Shown one piece after another: positions 30,182 to 38,654 of a stretch of DNA of 64,000 nucleotides. Both the position numbers and the translations under genes were made by a program. The notes beneath the pieces are model-generated. The model was not told the origin of the DNA. It saw only the letters and a program-made list of their open reading frames with translations, and ran no database searches. Location of the stretch: positions 515,331 through 579,330 of the forward strand of contig NZ_JAPFGP010000001.1 of the NCBI RefSeq assembly GCF_026241155.1, in the 5' to 3' direction. Source of the stretch: Paucibacter sp. PLA-PC-4. GTDB lineage: Bacteria; Pseudomonadota; Gammaproteobacteria; Burkholderiales; Burkholderiaceae_C. Positions within the stretch are counted from its first letter, which is position 1, and every line of letters starts with the position of its first letter.

Positions 30182-32196
30182 GGCAGGTCCTGATTGCTGG
30201 GCGCACCGCTGGCCGGGCCGATCAGCCGGCCCAGGCGCGAGCGCAGGTCGGGCGGCTCGGTGCCCAGCAGCGCGGCGTAGATCGTGGCGTTGGAGAGCAC
30301 GCGCTTGACATAGTCTCGGGTCTCGTGGAACGGAATGTTCTCGGCCCAGATCGCAGCATCCAGCGGCGGCCCCTGGCGCCAGCGGCGCGGGCGCGAGGGG
30401 CCGGCGTTGTAAGCGGCGGCTGCCATCGCCATCGAGCCGCCGAAGTCATCCAGCACCAGCTTCAGATAGCGGGTGCCGATGCGCAGGTTGAAATCGCGGT
30501 CGGTCAGCAGTTCGGGCCGGTAGTCGATGCCGACCTTCTTGGCCGTCCAGCGTGCTGTGCCGGGCATCACCTGCATCAGGCCCGAGGCTCCGACATGGGA
30601 ACGCGCATCGCTGACGAAGCGCGACTCCTGGCGGATCAGGCCATAGACGTAAGCCGGGTCCAGCCCGATCTCGCGGGCCTGCGCCAGCAGCTCGCTGCGG
30701 TAGGGCGTCGGAAAGCGCTGGGCCAGATCGATCTCGCTGCGGCTGCGCTCGCTGGTGTTGATGCAACGGTCCCAGACCTCGCGGTCGCAGGCAATCTGTG
30801 CGGCGGCGAGCAGCTCTCGGTCGCCCATGCCGCGCAGGCTGAAGTTCCACTCACGCACGCCTTCGCCGCGCAGCCCGGCCGCGATCAGCGCCAGCGCCCG
30901 GCTCAACCCTGGGTGGTTCATGGCCTGGGTCTTCTCGGCCGCGCTCAGCGCCAGCGGGGCGGGTGGCAACGCGGTTCGCTGACCTAGCTCTTCGGCCGCC
31001 AGCTTGCCGTAAAAGCTCAGCGGCGAGGCCAGGCCTTGCAGCAGGCGCTGGGCCTCGGCCTGCTTGGTGGCTGCGCTGCTCTGCTTGAGCGCGCGCGCCT
31101 TCCAGAATTGCCATGTCGGGTCCTGCTGCTCTGCAGCGCTCATCAGCTCGATGGCGCGCAGCAGCAGGGCCGGGCGGCCCGCGCCGTCATCGGCGCGCAA
31201 TGCCGCACGCGCGGCTCGCGCCAAGGTCTCGTCGCTCCACTCGGGCGCCTTCTTACCCTGCAGCTTCAGTGCCTTGTCGTAGTAGTCGGCCGCCTCGGGC
31301 TGCAGCTTAAAGGCGGCCGAGCGACCAATCTGGGCCCAGACCCAGGCCGCCAGATCATGCGGCAGCTGACGTTCCCAGCGCTTGTTCATGAACTCTGCCG
31401 TCACCTCGGCATCATTGGCGGCGCTGCGTATGAGCGCCAGTGTAGTCAGCTCGTCCTGCTGGCGGTTGTTCGCGGCGGCCTTGCGGGTCAGATAGCGGCC
31501 GGCATTGTCGAGCAAGGCCTTGACCTCTGCCTCGACCGGCTTGCCCAGCAGCCGGGCGGCGCCCTGCATCGCCTGCGGCCGGCCGGCCTCGGCAGACAGG
31601 CGCAGCTTGAGCCAGACATCCTCGGCGTCCAAGCGCTTGGCGTCATACAACGCACTGGCCATCAGCTGGCAGCCGTCGTCGGCATCGCGCTGCGCGAGCC
31701 AAGCCGATCGGGCCGACATGCGCACGTCGCGGCCGGCCAAGTGCTCGGTGAGGAGCGCATAGCAACTGACCTGGCGGTCGTCATTCATCTTGAAGCGCGG
31801 ATAGTCCAGCGCAAAATTCGCCCAGTCGCGGCGCCGGCCCAACTCCAGCAGCCAGTCGTTGCGCAACCGGTCCTCGACATAGCTACCCGGCCAGCGGGCG
31901 TAGAACGCTTCCAAATCACTCTGCTGCAAGTCCTTGATCCGCAGGCCCAGCTCCCAGTAGTCGATCCAGGGCGCCAGCGCGTACTGGCGTTCTAGCGCGC
32001 TGGCCTTCAGCGCCGCCAGGCGCTGGCCATCCCTGGCACGCAAGGCCTCGCGGGCCTCGGTGATCAGCTCGGGTTTCACGGCCAGCGTCGTCTGTGCAAG
32101 ACCTGCCCCTGCCGCCAAGCCCAGCGCTATCAGTGCGGCCAGGGCGCGGATGCGCCGCCTAGCTTCATATACTGCCAACAACATTCTTTCCTTCAT
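30178..32196 (-). CDS. slt: Soluble lytic murein transglycosylase
   Basis: Periplasmic enzyme cleaving the MurNAc-GlcNAc bond with 1,6-anhydro product formation. 672 aa: N-terminal signal or anchor helix (RALAALIALGLAAGAGLAQ), a long alpha-superhelical U/L domain, and a C-terminal catalytic domain with the Glu in YGLIRQESRF, then GASGLMQVMPGTA and AAYNAGPSRPRRW. I start at ATG 32196, which leads directly into the signal peptide; ATG 32184 is an alternative, and codons upstream of 32196 would overlap the divergent gene. Confidence 0.93.
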   Translation of the reverse strand: MKERMLLAVYEARRRIRALAALIALGLAAGAGLAQTTLAVKPELITEAREALRARDGQRLAALKASALERQYALAPWIDYWELGLRIKDLQQSDLEAFYARWPGSYVEDRLRNDWLLELGRRRDWANFALDYPRFKMNDDRQVSCYALLTEHLAGRDVRMSARSAWLAQRDADDGCQLMASALYDAKRLDAEDVWLKLRLSAEAGRPQAMQGAARLLGKPVEAEVKALLDNAGRYLTRKAAANNRQQDELTTLALIRSAANDAEVTAEFMNKRWERQLPHDLAAWVWAQIGRSAAFKLQPEAADYYDKALKLQGKKAPEWSDETLARAARAALRADDGAGRPALLLRAIELMSAAEQQDPTWQFWKARALKQSSAATKQAEAQRLLQGLASPLSFYGKLAAEELGQRTALPPAPLALSAAEKTQAMNHPGLSRALALIAAGLRGEGVREWNFSLRGMGDRELLAAAQIACDREVWDRCINTSERSRSEIDLAQRFPTPYRSELLAQAREIGLDPAYVYGLIRQESRFVSDARSHVGASGLMQVMPGTARWTAKKVGIDYRPELLTDRDFNLRIGTRYLKLVLDDFGGSMAMAAAAYNAGPSRPRRWRQGPPLDAAIWAENIPFHETRDYVKRVLSNATIYAALLGTEPPDLRSRLGRLIGPASGAPSNQDLP

Positions 32197-32206
32197 TGGT
32201 GCTTCG

Positions 32207-32779
32207 GTGTCCCAGACTTCTACAGTACCCCATGAACGCGCCGCGCTGCGCACTCATTTGCAGGCCGTGCGTGTGCAATGGCTCGCTTGCACGCCCGGCC
32301 AAGCCGCTGCGGCCGCCTTGGCGCAGCGTCTGCGCGAGCTGCTGGAGCAGTTGGAGCCGCAATGCCTCGGCCTGTATTGGCCGCTCGACGGCGAATTTAA
32401 CGCAGTGATTGATCTGCTGGCGCATGCCTTGCCGCAGCCCCCGACGCTGGCCCTGCCCTATGCCTACAAGGCCTCGCGCCGGATGGACTACCGGCGCTGG
32501 GACGGCAGCCCGCCGGCCTTGAAGGATGAATGTGACATCGCCAGCTGCGCCGGCGCGTTGGTGCAGCCCGATGTGGTGCTGGTGCCCTGTGTAGGTTTCA
32601 CCCGCGAGGGCTACCGCTTGGGTTACGGCGGTGGCTATTTCGACCGCTGGCTGGCCGCCCACCCGGGCGTGACCAGCGTTGGCCTGGCCTGGAGCTGCGC
32701 CGAGGCGAGCTTCGCCGTCGAGCCGCATGACCAGGCGCTGACCCTGGTGCTGACCGAGCACGAGATCATCAGCCCCTGA
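32207..32779 (+). CDS. 5-formyltetrahydrofolate cyclo-ligase (first copy)
   Basis: ATP-dependent conversion of 5-formyl-THF to 5,10-methenyl-THF. The 190-aa sequence has ERAALRTHLQAVR, LYWPLDGEFN, and the signature GYRLGYGGGYFDRWL. No ATG is available at a suitable place; GTG 32207 is the best start by length and stands 10 bases from the divergent slt start. The gene converges on the LysR gene. A second, diverged copy lies 1.5 kb downstream. Confidence 0.85.
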   Translation: MSQTSTVPHERAALRTHLQAVRVQWLACTPGQAAAAALAQRLRELLEQLEPQCLGLYWPLDGEFNAVIDLLAHALPQPPTLALPYAYKASRRMDYRRWDGSPPALKDECDIASCAGALVQPDVVLVPCVGFTREGYRLGYGGGYFDRWLAAHPGVTSVGLAWSCAEASFAVEPHDQALTLVLTEHEIISP

Positions 32780-32780
32780 A

Positions 32781-33749
32781 CTATTCAGCCTCTCCGATAT
32801 CGCGCCGCGACTGTGCGGCCTGCGCCAAGATCCAGTCGCTGAATTGCTGGACCTCGGGCCTGTGGCGGCCGTGGCGGGACAGCAGCAGCCAGTAGGCATA
32901 GGGGCTGTCGAGCCGGCCCTCGGGGCCGAAGGGCTCGATCAGGTCGCCGCGATGTAATTGCTCACTGACCAGGGCCAGTCGGGCCAGCGCCACAGCTTGT
33001 CCAGCCAGCGCCGCCTGCACCTGTTGATAGGTGAAGTTCAGATACATCCAGCGCCGCGGCTGCAGGCCGCCCTGGCCGTGCTCGCGCAGCCAGCGCCGCC
33101 AGCTCAGGTATTCGGCGCTGGGGCGCTGGTCGTCCTCCTCGGCCAGCGTGTAGCGGGCCAGGTCGGCCGCGCTGGCCAGCGGCGGCACCTCGCCCTGCGC
33201 GGCCTGACGTGCCAGCCAGGGGCTGATCACCGGAGTCAGGGTCTCGCCAAAGAGACGCTGCGCCTCGCTGCGGTCGGCGAGCTGGCCCGGCGAGGCATAC
33301 CGCAGCGCGATGTCGACCTCGCTGTCGTCGAGCTCGACCACGGTGTCGTGGGCCGAGACGCGGATGTCGATGTCCGGATGCTCGCGCTGGAAGGCCTCCA
33401 GCCGCGGGATCAGCCAGAGCGAGGCAAAGGAGGCAAAGGTGGTCACGTTGACGACCTGGCGGCCGCGCGTCTGGCGGATCTGGCGCACGGTGGCGTCCAG
33501 CTTCTCCAGCACCGCGACGGCCGTGCTCTGCAGGGTGGCACCATCGGCGGTCAGCTCGACATGGCGGGTGCCGCGCAGGAACAGGGTGCAGCCGATCTCC
33601 TCTTCCAGCGTGCGGATCTGGCGGCTGATGGCTGACTGGGTCAGGTAGAGCTCCTCGGCGGCAGCGCGAAAGCTCAGCAATCGGGCTACCGCCTCGAAGG
33701 CGCGCAGCGGACCAATGGACAAAGGACGTTGGCGCAGCGGCTTACTCAT
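32781..33749 (-). CDS. LysR-family transcriptional regulator (GcvA-like)
   Basis: 322 aa with an N-terminal winged helix-turn-helix (SIGPLRAFEAVARLLSFRAAAEELYLTQSAISRQIRTLEEEIG) and a periplasmic-binding-like effector domain (about 95-310). The layout and the RPLSIGPLRAFEAVARLLSF start resemble GcvA, the glycine-cleavage regulator; the effector is not known. It is divergent from the DUF2917 gene, and a 14-base perfect palindrome lies across its own start codon. Confidence 0.92.
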   Translation of the reverse strand: MSKPLRQRPLSIGPLRAFEAVARLLSFRAAAEELYLTQSAISRQIRTLEEEIGCTLFLRGTRHVELTADGATLQSTAVAVLEKLDATVRQIRQTRGRQVVNVTTFASFASLWLIPRLEAFQREHPDIDIRVSAHDTVVELDDSEVDIALRYASPGQLADRSEAQRLFGETLTPVISPWLARQAAQGEVPPLASAADLARYTLAEEDDQRPSAEYLSWRRWLREHGQGGLQPRRWMYLNFTYQQVQAALAGQAVALARLALVSEQLHRGDLIEPFGPEGRLDSPYAYWLLLSRHGRHRPEVQQFSDWILAQAAQSRRDIGEAE

Positions 33750-33755
33750 GAGTAA
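33742..33755. promoter_or_regulatory. Perfect palindrome over the LysR start codon
   Basis: TTACTCATGAGTAA reads identically on both strands and contains the ATG AGT AAG start of the regulator. Its position would suit autorepression, but LysR sites usually follow T-N11-A and lie further upstream, so function is inferred. Confidence 0.4.
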
Positions 33756-33862
33756 ATGGTATCAATCCCGCGCGCTCATCTCATTGGACGATGATCCGGG
33801 TAGTCCCTAGTATTCACCCATGCCAAGCAGCTGTTGCTGCCGCAGAGCCAGGGGAATCAATC

Positions 33863-34216
33863 ATGAGCAAATTGCAATCCGCAGTCGCACAAGCCAAGTT
33901 CACGCAATCGGTCTGGTCGCTGCCGTCCGGCGAGGCCCTGAGCCTGGAGATCGGCCCCGGTGCGCGCGAGCTGAGCGTGGTCGAAGGTCGGGTCTGGCTG
34001 ACCCAGGCCGGCAGCCTGCAGGACATCTGGCTGGAGCCAGGCCAGAGCGTGGCGCTGGCTTCGGGCAGCCAGATCGTGCTGGAAGCCTGGCCGAGCGCAC
34101 AGTTTCAGCTGCTGGTGCCGCCCAGCGCCTGCCCGAGCCTGGCGCGTCGTGCCAAGCCGGCCACAGCCACCAGCAGCGCGGCCTGGCTGAAGCCGGCGGG
34201 CCTGGCGACCGCCTGA
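33863..34216 (+). CDS. DUF2917 domain protein
   Basis: 117 aa. The recognisable core is WSLPSGEALSLEIGPGARELSVVEGRVWLTQAGSLQDIWLEPGQSVALASGSQIVLEAW, a small beta-barrel/cupin-like DUF2917 pattern. No signal peptide or catalytic motif. AGGGGA at 33850-33855 supports the ATG at 33863. In Burkholderiales this family is commonly divergent from a GcvA-like LysR gene, as here, suggesting that the regulator controls it; the function is unknown. Confidence 0.85.
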   Translation: MSKLQSAVAQAKFTQSVWSLPSGEALSLEIGPGARELSVVEGRVWLTQAGSLQDIWLEPGQSVALASGSQIVLEAWPSAQFQLLVPPSACPSLARRAKPATATSSAAWLKPAGLATA

Positions 34217-34290
34217 GCCTTGCGCTATCGATAAACCCGCTCACGCGGCGGGGCGGGGCTCCCGCACAATCGCGGCACCGCAGCACTTGG

Positions 34291-34872
34291 ATGGAGCCCC
34301 GCGTGGATGTCAATGATCGAGCCGCCCTGCGCCGCAAGCTGATTCAGGACCGGCTGGACTTGCCGGACCGACTGGCGCTGGCCGAGGAGCTTCAACGCGT
34401 GCTGCGTGTCTGGCTGGTGCGCCGCCGCGAACGCACCATCGGCGCTTACTGGCCGATCAAGGGGGAGTTCGATCCGCTGCCGGCGCTCTACCGCTGGAGC
34501 GAGGCCGACCCACAGCGCCGGATCGGTTTGCCGGTTGTCGACAAGGAACACGGCACCCTGCGCTTTCATGTCTGGTATCCCGGCTGCCCGATGGAGGAGG
34601 ATGCGTACGGCATTCCCAAGCCCAAGGACACCGAGGTCTTCGAGCCGCAGCTGATGATCGTTCCCTGCCTGGGCTACGGGCCCTGCGGCCTGCGCCTGGG
34701 CTACGGCGGCGGTTTTATGGACCGCACCCTGGCCGGCTTGACACCACGCCCGGCCACGGCGGGCGTGGGCTACGCCCATGGCTTCCTGCCGCTCTTGAAG
34801 GCCGAGCCGACCGATATGCCGGTCGACGCGATGCTGACCGAGGAGGGCGTGGTCTGGGATGTGAACGGCTGA
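34291..34872 (+). CDS. 5-formyltetrahydrofolate cyclo-ligase (second copy)
   Basis: 193 aa, same family as the gene at 32207 but clearly diverged. It has RAALRRKLIQDRLDLPDR, YWPIKGEFDPLPAL, LPVVDKEHGTLRFHVW, and the signature variant LRLGYGGGFMDRTL, where the first copy has the more usual GGGYFDR. The ATG at 34291 is chosen; a GTG at 34303 is possible. Nineteen bases downstream is the prolidase gene. Likely cytoplasmic folate enzyme or a specialised paralogue. Confidence 0.88.
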   Translation: MEPRVDVNDRAALRRKLIQDRLDLPDRLALAEELQRVLRVWLVRRRERTIGAYWPIKGEFDPLPALYRWSEADPQRRIGLPVVDKEHGTLRFHVWYPGCPMEEDAYGIPKPKDTEVFEPQLMIVPCLGYGPCGLRLGYGGGFMDRTLAGLTPRPATAGVGYAHGFLPLLKAEPTDMPVDAMLTEEGVVWDVNG

Positions 34873-34890
34873 TCGACAGACAATCCGCAG

Positions 34891-36198
34891 ATGAACGCCT
34901 ATGCCCAACACCTGAGCCGGCTGCAAGCGCAGGCCGAGAGCGCCCTGGCTCGCAGCGGCTTCGACGCGCTGCTGATAGCCGCCGGCATCGAGAAGTATGC
35001 CTTCCTCGACGACCGGCCCTATCTGTTCCAGCCCAATCCGCATTTCAAGCACTGGCTGCCGCTCACCGCGCATCCGAACAGCTGGCTGTTGGTGCGTCCG
35101 GGTCACAAGCCGCGCCTGGTGTACTACCAGCCTGATGATTTCTGGCATGTGCCGCCAGCCGATCCCTGCGGCGAATGGCTGGCCCATGTCGAGCTGTGCG
35201 TGATTGGCCGGGCCGAAGACGCGCTGGCGCACCTGCATGTGCCGGGCCGGCTGGCCATCGTTGGCGAGGCCGATGCAGCGCTGGAGGGTCTGGTGCCCAA
35301 TAACCCGGCGGCGCTGCTGAACATGCTGCACTGGCGGCGCGCGGTGAAGAGTGAGTACGAGCTGGTACAGATGCGTGCCGCCTCCCGCCGCGCAGTGCCA
35401 GCCCATCGGGCCGCCAAGGCCGCCTTCGAGGCTGGCGCCTCGGAGCTGGACATCCACCGCGCCTATTTGGCCGCCAGCGGCCATACCGATCGGGATCTGC
35501 CCTACAGCAATATCGTCGCGCTCAACGAGCATGGCGCGGTGCTGCATTACCAGTATCAAGACCCGACCCCGCCGACCCTGTCACGATCGCTGCTGATCGA
35601 TGCCGGCGCCCAGGTCAATGGCTACGCCTCGGACATTACGCGCACCTGGAGCGGCCGCGACGAACGTTTCGATGCCTTGCTGGCGGCGATGGAGGCGGCC
35701 GAGCTGGCCCTGGTCGACGAGGTGCGCGCCGGCGTCGACTACCGCGACATCCATCTGAGCACACACCGCCGCATCGCCGCCATTTTGGTCGAGCAGGGCA
35801 TCGTCAGAATGAGTGCCGAGGCCCTGGTCGAGCAGCGCGTCACCAGCACCTTCTTCCCGCACGGCATTGGCCATCTGCTGGGCCTGCAGGTGCACGACAT
35901 CGGCGGCTTCATGGCCGACGACAGCGGCACGCTCGCGTCCAAGCCCGAGGGCCATCCCTATCTGCGCCTGACGCGCCGGCTCGAGCCGGGGATGGTGGTG
36001 ACGATAGAGCCGGGGCTCTATTTCATCCCCACCTTGCTCAACAAGCTGCGCGCCACGCCGGCCGGCAGCGCGGTCAACTGGGGTCTGGTCGAGCATCTGG
36101 CCCGCTTTGGCGGCGTGCGCATCGAGGATGATGTGGTCTGCCGCAGCGACGGCGCGCCCGAGAACCTGACCCGGGATGCCTTCGCGGCTCTGGGGTGA
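34891..36198 (+). CDS. pepQ: Xaa-Pro dipeptidase (M24 family)
   Basis: Metal-dependent prolidase that cleaves Xaa-Pro dipeptides. The 435-aa pita-bread protein shows the five metal ligands in context: DAGAQVNGYASDITRTW (two Asp), FFPHGIGHLLGLQVHD (His), VVTIEPGLYF (Glu) and GGVRIEDDVV (Glu). The length and N-terminal domain fit bacterial PepQ rather than methionine aminopeptidase. It follows the second cyclo-ligase closely and may be co-transcribed. Confidence 0.92.
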   Translation: MNAYAQHLSRLQAQAESALARSGFDALLIAAGIEKYAFLDDRPYLFQPNPHFKHWLPLTAHPNSWLLVRPGHKPRLVYYQPDDFWHVPPADPCGEWLAHVELCVIGRAEDALAHLHVPGRLAIVGEADAALEGLVPNNPAALLNMLHWRRAVKSEYELVQMRAASRRAVPAHRAAKAAFEAGASELDIHRAYLAASGHTDRDLPYSNIVALNEHGAVLHYQYQDPTPPTLSRSLLIDAGAQVNGYASDITRTWSGRDERFDALLAAMEAAELALVDEVRAGVDYRDIHLSTHRRIAAILVEQGIVRMSAEALVEQRVTSTFFPHGIGHLLGLQVHDIGGFMADDSGTLASKPEGHPYLRLTRRLEPGMVVTIEPGLYFIPTLLNKLRATPAGSAVNWGLVEHLARFGGVRIEDDVVCRSDGAPENLTRDAFAALG

Positions 36199-36920
36199 TG
36201 GCGGGTGGGAGCGCGGCGGGGGCGGCTGTAGGGGGCTGGTCTGAGCGATCGCGGCGTTCATCACCCGACTAAGGGCAGTCCAGCAGATTGCATCTGATCC
36301 GCTCCTTTTTGGTTGGTTTCTGAGCCAGGGTTACCGGCGCGAGTTTTGGCACGGTTTGGCCTGAAAGCGAAGTCCGGTCATGAGTCCGATCCGGTATGGG
36401 CGACCGGTGTTGTGGAGCTTCATCGGCCTTGGCGGCGGTGCATCGCACCGGGAGCTGGCCGAGGTGAAGCCGCTGACGCTGATCGGCATGGCCGTGCTGC
36501 TTGGCTGCGCATTTCGCGCTGACGATCTGGGAGCTGGCCCACTTTGCAGTCTGCGCATTGGCACACTGAGCGGCCATGAGGCGCCTTCTTCCTGCCGGTC
36601 TTGTACTGATGTAGATCGGATGATGCTATCTCGATAGTCAGTGACGAGTCATCGCCTGGAAATACGCAAGAAAACGCAGTGACCCCCTGTAGTCCTCGTG
36701 ACGTTCAAGGTTCTTGTGTTCGGCACGGGAATCTTTTTTCGCCATCAAGTGGCACTACCAGCAGGGGAAGAAGAAACAGCCGAACCAGCGGACCGTGCGC
36801 GCCAAGGTCCGTGAGTTGATGCATCTTCAATGCTCGGGGTAGGGGAGAATCACGGCCTGGACTGCCTCCGATGGGCGAGACAGCCTCTCCCTATCTACGG
36901 CTGGTACCGTCAGCCCGCTC
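36199..36920. other. Gene-poor stretch between pepQ and truD
   Basis: 722 bases with no gene I can support. Short open frames exist on both strands but lack ribosome sites and family resemblance. The one coding-like piece is an open stretch at 36702-36842 (+) ending IKWHYQQGKKKQPNQRTVR and then AKVRELMHLQ before a TAG; it looks like the C-terminal remnant of a lost gene. No tRNA, inverted-repeat ends or target duplications were seen. The composition appears less GC-biased than the surrounding genes. Confidence 0.55.
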
Positions 36921-37946
36921 ATGACCGAAGCTCAATACACGACCTTGCCGCAGTGGCCCAACGCATATCCTGCCAGCGGCGCCAGCGCCACGCTGAAACT
37001 CCTCAACGAGGATTTCATCGTGACCGAACTGCCGCTGCAGCTGCCCTGCGGTGAGGGTGAACACATCTGGCTGGACATCGAAAAGAACGGTGCCAACACC
37101 GCCTTCGTCGCCCAGCAGCTGGCCGAGGCCGCCGGCGTGCAGGAATGGGACGTGGGCTATGCCGGCCTCAAGGACCGCTACGCCATCACCCGTCAGTGGT
37201 TCAGCATCTATCTGCCGAACGGCAAGAAGAAAGGCGAGACGCCCGACCTGACTTTGCTTCAGCACCCGGAGTACAGGGTTCTGTGTCAGCGCCGCCACGT
37301 CAAAAAGTTGCGTCCCGGTGATCTGCAGGGCAACCGATTTCGCATCGTGCTGCGTGACGTGAGCGGCGACCTTGACGCCATTGAGGCCAATCTGAAGGCC
37401 GTTGCGACACAGGGGGCGCCCAACTACTTCGGCGCTCAGCGTTTCGGCTTTGAGGGCGGCAACGTTGAGCAGGGTCGGGCCATGCTCGCGCGCGAAATTC
37501 GCGTGCGCAACCCGAAGAAAAAGGGCATCTACCTGTCGGCGGTGCGCTCCTTCGTGTTCAATGAAGTGCTGGCGCTGCGGATTCGGCAGGGACTCTGGGG
37601 CAAGACGCTGTCCGGTGATGTGATGGACGAGGCGGGCCGGCCCACCGGGCCGCTCTGGGGACGGGGCCGCGTGATCACCACCGATCAAGCGCAGAGCCTG
37701 GAAAACGGGGTGGCTGAGCGTCACGCGACCCTGTGCGACGGCATGGAACACGCCGGTCTGGATCAGGAGCGCCGCGCACTGGTGGCGAGCCCGGTGGATA
37801 TGTCGTGGGAATGGCCGCAAGCCGATCAACTGGTGCTTACCTTCTCTTTGCGCGCGGGGAATTACGCCACTTCCGTACTGAGAGAAATCCTGCTCACCAC
37901 GGAGCCTGACCGGTTCACTGAGAACGAGTCTGCGGCTGTTGAATGA
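36921..37946 (+). CDS. truD: tRNA pseudouridine(13) synthase TruD
   Basis: Converts uridine 13 of tRNA-Glu to pseudouridine. 341 aa with the TruD motif AGLKDRYAITRQWFS; Asp 85 corresponds to the catalytic Asp of E. coli TruD. Further landmarks are GNRFRIVLRDV, GAPNYFGAQRFG and the C-terminal LRAGNYATSVLREI. TruD is typical of gammaproteobacteria and patchy in betaproteobacteria; with degenerate DNA on both sides this suggests acquisition or local rearrangement. No clear Shine-Dalgarno is visible before the ATG. Confidence 0.93.
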   Translation: MTEAQYTTLPQWPNAYPASGASATLKLLNEDFIVTELPLQLPCGEGEHIWLDIEKNGANTAFVAQQLAEAAGVQEWDVGYAGLKDRYAITRQWFSIYLPNGKKKGETPDLTLLQHPEYRVLCQRRHVKKLRPGDLQGNRFRIVLRDVSGDLDAIEANLKAVATQGAPNYFGAQRFGFEGGNVEQGRAMLAREIRVRNPKKKGIYLSAVRSFVFNEVLALRIRQGLWGKTLSGDVMDEAGRPTGPLWGRGRVITTDQAQSLENGVAERHATLCDGMEHAGLDQERRALVASPVDMSWEWPQADQLVLTFSLRAGNYATSVLREILLTTEPDRFTENESAAVE

Positions 37947-38092
37947 GGACGTCCTCACCTCTGGTTGAAGGTTGCAGACCTCGTTTCTCGCTTTGCTGGC
38001 TCGCCGTTTCCCGTCCGACTGCTGCCCCGTCGTTGCGTGTACACACCTGATTCGGCAGGTCTTCGGCGACCGATCACTAGAAGCGGTTCACT

Positions 38093-38560
38093 TCATTGGT
38101 TGCGCAGCTCCTCGATCAGCCCGTCGCAGGCCGCTTCCACCAGATCCAGCACGGCCTCGAACCCCGCGTCGCCGCCGTAGTAGGGATCGGGCACATGAGG
38201 GCTGTCGGCGTGCGGGGCGTAGTCCATCAGCAGCCTCAGCCGATGCCGCTGCGCCAGCGGGCACAGGCGCTCAGCGAGGGCAAGGTTGTCGCTGTCCATC
38301 GCCAGCACGAGACCGAAGTGCTCGAAGTCTGCCGCGACGAGTTGGCGGGCACGCAGCGCGCTCAGCTCATAGCCGCGCCGTGCCGCATGCAGCTGGCTGC
38401 GCGGGTCGGGCGGCGCGCCGATGTGATAGCCATGGGTGCCTGCGGAGTCCACCTTGATGTCCAGTCCTGCGGCCGCTAGCTTGGCGCGCATGACGCCCTC
38501 GGCGGTGGGGCTGCGGCAGATGTTACCCATGCAGAAGAAGAGGATGCGGTGAACGGACAT
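38093..38560 (-). CDS. Low-molecular-weight protein-tyrosine phosphatase
   Basis: 155 aa, cytoplasmic. Active-site P-loop FFCMGNICRSPTAEG near the N-terminus (nucleophile Cys 10, Arg 16) and the general-acid loop VPDPYYGGDAGF. I start at the ATG giving MSVHRILFFCMGN; upstream in-frame codons run into the ompW end. The phosphatase could act on a tyrosine kinase of exopolysaccharide synthesis, but none is encoded nearby. Confidence 0.93.
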   Translation of the reverse strand: MSVHRILFFCMGNICRSPTAEGVMRAKLAAAGLDIKVDSAGTHGYHIGAPPDPRSQLHAARRGYELSALRARQLVAADFEHFGLVLAMDSDNLALAERLCPLAQRHRLRLLMDYAPHADSPHVPDPYYGGDAGFEAVLDLVEAACDGLIEELRNQ

Positions 38561-38654
38561 CGGCAAGCCCCGAGGGGTGAAGTCGTAGGTCGCCGATTGT
38601 CCTGTGCTCACCCGTGCGGGCGAGCTCGACCGTTCCCCGTCAGGGCGGGCGGGC

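Noticed and set aside
36380..36637. An 85-codon open frame (and an overlapping 102-codon one on the other strand) between pepQ and truD
   Set aside because: No ribosome site, no recognisable domain, and both strands are open across the same bases, as expected for noncoding GC-rich DNA.
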